64,000 bases of DNA from Ectobius pallidus (lineage: Eukaryota > Arthropoda > Insecta > Blattodea > Ectobiidae). Each line of letters begins with the position of its first letter. Positions within the stretch are counted from its first letter, which is position 1. Under the pieces are notes generated by a model. The model was not told the DNA's origin. It made no database searches and was given only the letters and a program-made list of their open reading frames with translations. The DNA is taken from assembly GCA_964059195.1 (NCBI GenBank), contig CAXKWD010000011.1, positions 11,688,451 through 11,752,450 on the forward strand. The letters are read 5' to 3'. The translations under genes were made by a program, and so were the position numbers. Below are positions 61,001 to 64,000 of the stretch, piece by piece.

Positions 61001-61705
61001 AAAACATTATTAAAAATAGTAAACTTATAAACACCAATAGCTGCTAATTAAGTGGAGCGAAAGGAAATAGACATTAAATCCATGTCTGGGATATTAATAC
61101 AAGTAAGAATCAAAGCCGAAGATCCGTGTTCAAATCCCGGTTATGACATAAAATTTTTCAAGCTGATTCTTACTTGTACCAATAGCTGCACTTACATCTC
61201 ATTTTTATGGACTAGTTTCGGGGAAAACCATCATCACCATCCTCAGATAAAAATGGACTATTTTTTAATTGTGATATACATGAGGGTAGGCCTACATACC
61301 TCTTACTGTTTTCTTAACAGCATCACTCGCAATGAAGTTGGAATACATCTTCTGCTGCATCTCAGTAAGTTTCACACAAATAACCTGCTCAATTTTTACT
61401 GGCAGGTATTTGGACAGCAGGGCTGAAGTTCTTCGAATCAGACAACGATTCACAATGGCTGCCAGTTCATCCAGGCATTCCTGTCCCTTCTTCCTTTCCT
61501 GTGGAGTGGCCAATGCATCCTGACCTCTCAGAATTGGGATTTCAAACCTCCTTCTGAATTCCTGTAGCAAATGTTAACTTCCATTTATTTTGGAAATAAA
61601 TTATCTTATACAGCACTTAAAATTGATGATGATAATAATAATATTAGTAGTAGTAACAACAGTAGTAGTTGTAGTAGTAGTAATAATAATAATAATAATA
61701 ATAAC

Positions 61706-61742
<37 letters not shown>

Positions 61743-62756
61743 TGACCAATAAAAACATGACATAATAATAATAATAATAATGATGATGATGATGATGACA
61801 ACGATGATAATATGTTTATTGCCTTTTAAGCAGGTGCAACCTGAAATCGGTCTCATCAGATAAAAAAAAAAGCAATTTCACAATGTGTATAATGAAATAT
61901 TGTCCGCCGGCGTGGTCTTGTGGTTAGCGTCGCTGACTACAGATCCGTCGGCCCGGGTTCGATTCCCGGTACCTCCTTGGATTTTTCTGAGGTAGGGAGG
62001 TCTGGTAGGGGTGCACTCAGCCTCGTGATTCAAAATTGAGGAGCTACTTGATAGAGAAGTAGCGGCTCCGGTCAAGAAAACCACCATTAACGGCCGTGGG
62101 TGTCGGCATGCTGACCACATTGCCCCCCAATCCTGCCATCTGCCTATGGGAGATGACACAGCGGTCGGGTGGTAGGCCAAGCCCCTCCAGGGATGTAGTG
62201 CCACGGAGTTTAGTTTTAGTTTAGTATAATGAAATATATAGACTGCAACTACACTAATTACAATCAGCACAATCACCACTTAAATTGAGCTTGAAATATG
62301 GGTTTTGATTCAAAACGCAAACAGTCAAAACTGATAATCCCATCTTCTAGATGTGACCACATTCGAAACAGGTGTTGCAGTGAACTTTGAGACATTTATT
62401 GTTGCATACATTGTTGTAATACTCGTTTGAATTCTGGTTGGGTGCACATTAGTTTGTATATTGTCTAGACATGGTGGGATTGTCATTTAGACAATACAGA
62501 TAAAATAGTCTAAGTAGGCCTACATTAAGGAATCTGTTCACGGAAATTTTGTTCTTAACCACAATGCCTATGTTGAATTCATCAAGGATATCATGAGCAT
62601 TATTTTTAGTCAAAAATATCAAGAGGCTTTCTAATTTCATTATGAATTGTTCCACGTTGTATGAGGGCGTTCTAAAGGTAAGGCACCATTAGATTTCCTT
62701 AATTGTAAATGTTAGCATTTGAAAGTAGATTCCTTGCATAGGTGAATAGTAACTTA

Positions 62757-62809
<53 letters not shown>

Positions 62810-64000
62810 TCCGTAGTTAAAAGAATATTACAAAAAAAACTTAGGTCATTCATACTGTCCATTCTGGAAAATAAATTCAGTCATTTGAGTGGTAAATTTG
62901 GCATCGACTGGACAAAAAAGACTGTTTATCTATGACATTCAAACTATCAGGAGTTAGGCATATAAAATCTGACGTAAATTTGGCATCAACTGGACAAAAA
63001 AGACTGTTTATCTATGACATTCAAACTATCAGGAGTTAGGCATATAAAATCTGAATCCTTCAATGTAATTCAGTCTGAAGCATGGGAACCACACAATGCA
63101 ACTATGCCAAAACCAACTTTAAAATTTTACTAGTTTTTGTATGAAGGCCATGTGTGAAATTTAGTAGATTTTTACTTCAAGTAAGAATCAGCTTGAAAAA
63201 TTTTATGTCATAACCGGGATTTGAACACGGATCTTCGGCTCTACCATTGAGCTACCATGACAACATGCCAGTCTGCCATCAAATTCCTCAACTGATTCAG
63301 AAGACAAGGCAAACCACGGGAGGTTTCTCTCCGTCGAGAACACACATCCAAATGGCGTCCTACCCTTGTAGGTACTTTGAAGCCTAGTTATTATTTATAT
63401 ACTATTAATTAAGTGGAAGGAAAGGAAATAGACATTAAATCCATGTCTGGGATATTAATACAAGTAAGAATCAGCTTGAAAAATTTTATGTCATAACCGG
63501 GATTTGAACACGGATCTTCGGCTTAACGCGCCGATGCTCTACCATTGAGCTACCATGACAACATGCCAGTCTGCCATCAAATTCCTCAACTGATTCAGAA
63601 GACAAGGCAAACCACGGGAGGTTTCTCTCCGTCGAGAACACACATCCAAATGGCGTCCTACCCTTGTAGGTACTTTGAAGCCTAGTTATTCAAAGTCTTC
63701 TGAATCAGTTGAGGAATTTGATGGCAGACTGGCATGTTGTCATGGTAGCTCAATGGTAGAGCATCGGTGCGTTAAGCCGAAGATCCGTGTTCAAATCCCG
63801 GTTATGACATAAAATTTTTCAAGCTGATTCTTACTTGTATTAATATCCCAGACATGGATTTAATGTCTATTTCCTTTCCTTCCACTTAATTAATAGATTT
63901 TTACTTGTCTATGCTATATACAGGAAACAGACTCATTCATGTTGCTTCCAAAGCAAAATATACAAACCTGAGCAGTTCCGAGTATTCCCTGATTTACGAA
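39870..64000 (-). CDS. RAD54L: RAD54-like DNA repair ATPase, C-terminal seven exons (5' part off-window)
   Basis: Joined minus-strand exons: 64000-63968, 61561-61300, 55687-55531, 53095-52894, 50668-50462, 48887-48724 and 40068-39870. All splice sites are GT-AG and all phases match, giving about 407 residues to the stop. Helicase lobe 2 is complete: [34 protein letters not shown], motif [22 protein letters not shown], motif [19 protein letters not shown] with [15 protein letters not shown], motif [12 protein letters not shown], then [20 protein letters not shown]. The RAD54-specific C-terminus, with [14 protein letters not shown] and [11 protein letters not shown], is present. Known: RAD54 is a Swi2/Snf2 dsDNA translocase that helps Rad51 in homologous recombination in the nucleus. 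The match is to RAD54/RAD54L rather than RAD54B, judged by memory of the human protein. No damage is seen in any exon. Confidence 0.95.
40795..40835 (-). ncRNA. Hammerhead ribozyme-like motif, PLE family b, left arm
   Basis: An identical 41-base copy of the motif at 42827-42867, on the opposite strand. Because it is minus-strand, it lies in the sense of RAD54-like transcription within the last intron. Confidence 0.68.
40828..41337 (-). pseudogene. PLE GIY-YIG endonuclease domain, left arm (open)
   Basis: 169 codons. Residues ~4-35: [20 protein letters not shown] (GIY to GVY, YIG kept, CxxC zinc pair), then [14 protein letters not shown] and [13 protein letters not shown] with histidines, ending [15 protein letters not shown]. 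Known: PLE GIY-YIG domains nick target DNA for reverse transcription. The copy is detached from any RT in its own direction. Confidence 0.85.
41170..42159 (+). pseudogene. PLE reverse transcriptase fragment
   Basis: The meaningful part is about 41556-42159: palm motifs [10 protein letters not shown] and YVDD, followed by the thumb. Residues before ~41532 come from the opposite-sense left arm and are not protein. The N-terminal fingers are missing, so the enzyme is incomplete. Confidence 0.85.
42827..42867 (+). ncRNA. Hammerhead ribozyme-like motif, PLE family b, right end
   Basis: Order seen: stem I GCAT, core CTGAGGA (fits CUGANGA), stem II AGGGTC-loop-GACCC, core GAAAC, self-complementary ACGT for stem III, then A and stem I return ATGC. 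All conserved hammerhead positions are present, with UA as the cleavage pair. Stem III is too short for a monomer and is palindromic, as reported for PLE hammerheads thought to act as dimers. The fold is inferred by eye. Confidence 0.7.
43296..43967. mobile_element. TIR DNA element (Tc/pogo-like, unclassified)
   Basis: Ends TATACTCGAATACTACC and (other strand) TATACCCGAATACTACC, each next to GGTGCGGGTATTATT-type subterminal text. TA-rich flanks fit a TA duplication. The interior has a 63-codon frame with [20 protein letters not shown], unrecognised. Confidence 0.6.
44285..44362 (+). repeat. tRNA-derived SINE head (degenerate)
   Basis: GGACGGTAGCATTGTGGTCT then ATCTCGGTTCAAAC; A/B-box spacing is roughly right, flanked by T-rich tail sequence. 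Confidence 0.4.
44454..45136. mobile_element. Mariner-derived foldback element, copy 2
   Basis: The same family as 32742-33441: ends CAGTGCGTTTCATGTAAGAG and its inverse, TA flanks 44452-44453 and 45137-45138, ~330-bp arms with the same transposase C-terminal text ([21 protein letters not shown]). 683 bp, in the last RAD54-like intron. Confidence 0.85.
45515..46201. mobile_element. Mariner foldback derivative (5' ends inverted)
   Basis: ~215-bp near-identical inverted arms beginning CGAGGGAAAGTAAAAAAGTA, flanked by TA (45513-45514, 46202-46203). The left arm and centre encode the mariner N-terminal [23 protein letters not shown], stop, [39 protein letters not shown]. The right arm repeats the 5' UTR and start. 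No catalytic domain remains. Confidence 0.85.
46798..47793. mobile_element. Penelope-like element (family e), near-perfect palindrome
   Basis: Arms 46798-47295 and ~47308-47793, opposite in sense, with a ~12-base spacer. Each arm encodes a GIY-YIG domain: [43 protein letters not shown]-less linker, [20 protein letters not shown]. One left/right difference is HIRN versus HTRN. The right arm lacks 12 or so bases in the terminal hairpin present on the left (46868-46888). It lies within the RAD54-like intron and will fold as a long hairpin in the pre-mRNA. Confidence 0.9.
46850..46900 (-). ncRNA. Hammerhead-like motif, PLE family e (variant core)
   Basis: On the minus strand: TTGAGGA (C3 replaced by T), a perfect 6-bp stem II ACAAGC/GCTTGT, GAAAC, GTA, and flanking CAT near TCATG. 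The right-arm copy (47709-47737) keeps GAAACGCGTCATG but has lost the stem II hairpin. Likely decayed. Confidence 0.4.
48724..48887 (-). CDS. RAD54L: RAD54-like exon (post-motif VI)
   Basis: Acceptor GCATTACAG|ACA, then [55 protein letters not shown]. The donor is AGCAA|GTATGT (phase 2). Confidence 0.94.
50462..50668 (-). CDS. RAD54L: RAD54-like exon (helicase motifs V and VI)
   Basis: Acceptor CTCATTGTAG|GTA, then [69 protein letters not shown]. The donor is TGT|GTAAGT (phase 0). 69 codons. The arginine finger region ARVWRDGQ is intact. Confidence 0.95.
51985..52480. mobile_element. Penelope-like element end (family a), palindrome
   Basis: Inverted arms ~51985-52218 and ~52240-52480, sharing GACTTGGAAACCTGTTGTTC, AGTGGGACTTCCATTC and the end phrase GGCCGAAACGTC. 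No RT or nuclease is left. The ends resemble other PLE tails in this window (CTGA-GA ... GAAACGT). It lies in the 52.9-50.7 kb RAD54-like intron. Confidence 0.65.
52372..52415 (+). ncRNA. Hammerhead-like motif, PLE family a
   Basis: CTGATGA, stem II GGCC...GGCC, GAAAC, palindromic ACGT, then C as the cleavage base and GAG able to pair weakly with GTTC before the core. The left-arm copy (52059-52096) reads CTTATGA, which breaks the conserved G5. Confidence 0.55.
52838..52888 (+). repeat. Degenerate tRNA-like SINE segment abutting a RAD54-like splice donor
   Basis: AATGGTTATCACGGCCGC then TAGTAGGTTCAAATGTC (B-box-like). It ends about 5 bases from the donor of the exon ending at 52894. Confidence 0.4.
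52894..53095 (-). CDS. RAD54L: RAD54-like exon (helicase motif IV)
   Basis: Acceptor TTGTTACAG|G, then [57 protein letters not shown]. The donor is AAG|GTAAAT. A degenerate tRNA-like SINE segment abuts the donor (52838-52888). Confidence 0.94.
53496..54839 (+). mobile_element. Mariner element, near full length but degenerate
   Basis: Ends CGAGGGTAAGTCAATAAGTA and (other strand) CGAGGGTTATTCAGAAAGTA, TA flanks 53494-53495 and 54840-54841. 1344 bp. The plus-strand transposase is in pieces: [40 protein letters not shown], then [20 protein letters not shown], catalytic [16 protein letters not shown] and [20 protein letters not shown] (second and third aspartates retained), ending [12 protein letters not shown]. 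Frameshifts and stops between pieces. Confidence 0.9.
55531..55687 (-). CDS. RAD54L: RAD54-like exon (LKKLCNHP block)
   Basis: Acceptor GGTTGCAG|GT joins to [53 protein letters not shown]. The donor is CCAAT|GTAAGC. A Penelope-like element begins at 55704, only 16 bp upstream of the acceptor in the intron. Confidence 0.93.
55704..58099 (+). mobile_element. Penelope-like element (family c) with inverted end, hosting a mariner
   Basis: Left inverted arm 55704-~56205; plus body 56206-56752 and 57668-58099. GIY-YIG part: [12 protein letters not shown], stop, [40 protein letters not shown]. Removing the insert 56753-57667 restores GAATATATTACAC, exactly as read in the intact left arm (~56080-56092). 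The body carries a further internal ~75-bp-arm hairpin at 57783-57945. It starts 16 bp from a RAD54-like acceptor. Confidence 0.88.
56753..57665 (-). mobile_element. IS630/mariner-type element, internally deleted, nested in the PLE
   Basis: Ends CAGGGCGATCCGTTAGAGAT and (other strand) CAGTGTGATCCGTTTGAGAT, TA at 56751-56752 and 57666-57667. Minus-strand transposase pieces: [20 protein letters not shown] (N-terminal HTH), [20 protein letters not shown], then [20 protein letters not shown], and the C-terminal [40 protein letters not shown]. The catalytic core is lost. Confidence 0.85.
58433..58870 (+). pseudogene. Possible piggyBac-type element 5' end
   Basis: TTAACCCTTCATGGGC at 58433 has TTAA plus CCCTT as in piggyBac ends. 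At 58701 a frame reads [16 protein letters not shown], then after a frameshift [20 protein letters not shown], like the short acidic N-terminus of piggyBac transposases. No right end was found. Confidence 0.4.
59369..60424. mobile_element. Possible TTAA-type MITE
   Basis: The left end TTAACCCTTTCACTGCA and right end GCAGTGAAAGGG are inverted copies. The left has TTAA. The right is followed by AAAATTTAAG rather than TTAA, so the duplication is not exact. It contains a SINE head (59826-59900). Confidence 0.4.
59826..59902 (-). repeat. tRNA-derived SINE head
   Basis: Minus strand: GTCGGCCTGGGTGGCGCAGT (A-box GTGGCGCAGT), then GAGGATTCAATCCTGG (B box). Confidence 0.55.
60884..60945 (-). ncRNA. 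PLE-tail fragment with hammerhead-like core (family f, copy 1)
   Basis: Minus strand: CTGAGGA, stem/loop text GGATGATGGTTTTCTCC, AAAAC (G12 lost), TAGTCC, ATAAAAATGAG. A direct repeat of copy 2 at 61180-61247. Confidence 0.35.
61046..61187. repeat. Fragment of the 63-kb SINE family
   Basis: GGAAATAGACATTAAATCCA and AATACAAGTAAGAATC, then directly the inverse-oriented CCGAAGATCCGTGTTCAAAT with the same tail. The same text as 63420-63480 and 63779-63838. Confidence 0.75.
61180..61247 (-). ncRNA. PLE-tail fragment with hammerhead-like core (family f, copy 2)
   Basis: Minus strand: TTTTAT, CTGAGGA, GGTGATGATGGTTTTCCCC, GAAAC, palindromic ACTAGT, C, CATAAAA. Conserved core bases are present, and TTTTAT/ATAAAA could form stem I with a bulged C. 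Stem II is weak. Confidence 0.42.
61300..61561 (-). CDS. RAD54L: RAD54-like exon (insertion/lobe 2 start)
   Basis: Acceptor ATTTGCTACAG|GAA begins [20 protein letters not shown], then [40 protein letters not shown] and [20 protein letters not shown]. The donor is AGAG|GTATGT (phase 1), and the intron starts with GTATGTAGGCCTAC, so a TAGGCCTA palindrome lies 4 bases inside the intron. Confidence 0.93.
61640..61800. repeat. Compound TAA/TAG/GAT microsatellite
   Basis: Triplet runs (TAG)n, (TAA)n and (GAT)n just upstream of a RAD54-like exon (61300-61561), in the intron. Confidence 0.92.
61901..62223 (+). repeat. Complete tRNA-derived SINE with 14-bp target duplication
   Basis: GTATAATGAAATAT flanks both sides (61887-61900, 62224-62237). 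The head has A box TGGTTAGCGTCG and B box GGTTCGATTCC (a perfect consensus match). The body includes CCAATCCTGCCATCTGCC and GCGGTCGGGTGGTA. The tail is a short TTTAG repeat. The most intact SINE in the window, so probably young. Confidence 0.92.
62764..62804. repeat. Poly-A tract (~41 bases)
   Basis: Pure A run in a RAD54-like intron. No retroposon body is recognised upstream. Confidence 0.8.
62894..63057. repeat. 82-bp tandem duplication
   Basis: AAATTTGGCATCGACTGGAC ... CATATAAAATCTGA occurs twice in succession (from 62894 and from 62976) with about one mismatch, so it is recent. Confidence 0.88.
63178..63895. repeat. SINE array: two tandem copies and one inverted
   Basis: Copies A (~63178-63395) and B (~63461-63690) are direct repeats with a 283-bp period. 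Copy C (~63690-63895) is inverted against B, making a long hairpin. tRNA-like parts: 63207-63261 (minus, anticodon arm deleted), 63490-63559 (minus, 70 nt) and 63739-63808 (plus). In B and C the acceptor GTCATGG/TTATGAC, D arm GCTCAATGGTAGAGC, anticodon stem TCGGC/GCCGA and T arm TTCAAATCC all pair, but position 33 is C. Confidence 0.85.
63968..64000 (-). CDS. RAD54L: RAD54-like exon, partial at window end
   Basis: Encodes [11 protein letters not shown], then donor CAG|GTTTGT. It matches the FVN.GILGTA block before the lobe-2 region. It continues beyond the window. Confidence 0.88.

Noticed and set aside
61571..61856. Poly-Asn, poly-Ile and poly-Tyr open frames
   Set aside because: They are translations of the TAA microsatellite.
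63739..63808. Functional tRNA gene (Asn-like anticodon GTT)
   Set aside because: The same reasons: C33, part of a duplicated and inverted SINE array, and a copy with a deleted anticodon arm nearby.
1..64000. CRISPR array, operon or bacterial features
   Set aside because: The spliced genes, SINEs and LINEs show this is animal nuclear DNA. The short tandem repeats have no unique spacers.

Overview
This is eukaryotic, AT-rich and repeat-dense DNA, most likely from an insect with a large genome (a hemimetabolous insect such as a cockroach or relative is my inference; no species is proven). Both host genes are intron-rich, lie on the minus strand and have canonical GT-AG splice sites. Nearly everything else is transposable elements (TEs), many nested or folded into inverted repeats.

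Host gene 1 (about 30335 down past position 1) is the 5' part of a PP2C-like domain protein resembling the Drosophila CG9801 type. Five coding exons join in phase (30335-30202, 20732-20500, 11027-10581, 4984-4674, 3333-3132) and give about 442 residues; the 3' exons lie outside the window. The ATG directly follows a splice acceptor, so a non-coding first exon lies upstream. Host gene 2 (64000 down to 39870) is the C-terminal part of a RAD54-type Swi2/Snf2 recombination ATPase. Seven coding exons join in phase through to the stop codon and give about 407 residues covering the second helicase lobe and the C-terminus; the 5' half is outside the window. Positions 30700-39480 are intergenic and TE-filled.

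Mobile DNA, left to right: a Harbinger-like MITE (328-1610); minisatellites (2.2-2.85 kb); a hAT MITE with a perfect 8-bp duplication (7316-8035); a hAT transposase relic (~8976); a second hAT MITE family with two copies (15977-16524 and 37252-37944); a Penelope-like element (PLE) remnant (18.2-18.8 kb); a mariner fragment (~19.0 kb); a Jockey-like LINE split by a mariner (21.1-24.3 kb); a 158-bp hAT MITE (25130-25287); a Mutator-like foldback (28949-29323); a 5'-truncated R4/Dong-like retrotransposon inside a TAA microsatellite (31.08-32.28 kb); a mariner-derived foldback family (32742-33441 and 44454-45136); a pogo/Tigger element split by a composite SINE (34370-35675) abutting another MITE (35680-36193); a LINE ORF1 with a 2A-like motif (38.1-38.7 kb); a large PLE in inverted form with RT and GIY-YIG domains (40.74-42.92 kb); a TIR element (43.3-43.97 kb); a foldback mariner (45515-46201); a near-perfect PLE palindrome (46798-47793); a PLE palindrome (51.99-52.48 kb); a mariner (53496-54839); a PLE carrying a nested mariner (55704-58099); piggyBac-like remnants (58.4-60.4 kb); a complete SINE with a 14-bp duplication (61901-62223); and a tandem/inverted SINE array (63.1-63.9 kb).

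No new gene system was found. The most interesting signals are: hammerhead-ribozyme-like cores at the ends of several distinct PLE families (one copy in particular has all three stems); an excess of inverted-duplicate (foldback) TEs inside the RAD54 introns; a 2A-like peptide in a LINE ORF1; a Dong-type element placed precisely in TAA repeats; and about 14 copies of the palindrome TAGGCCTA, where under 1 is expected from base composition.
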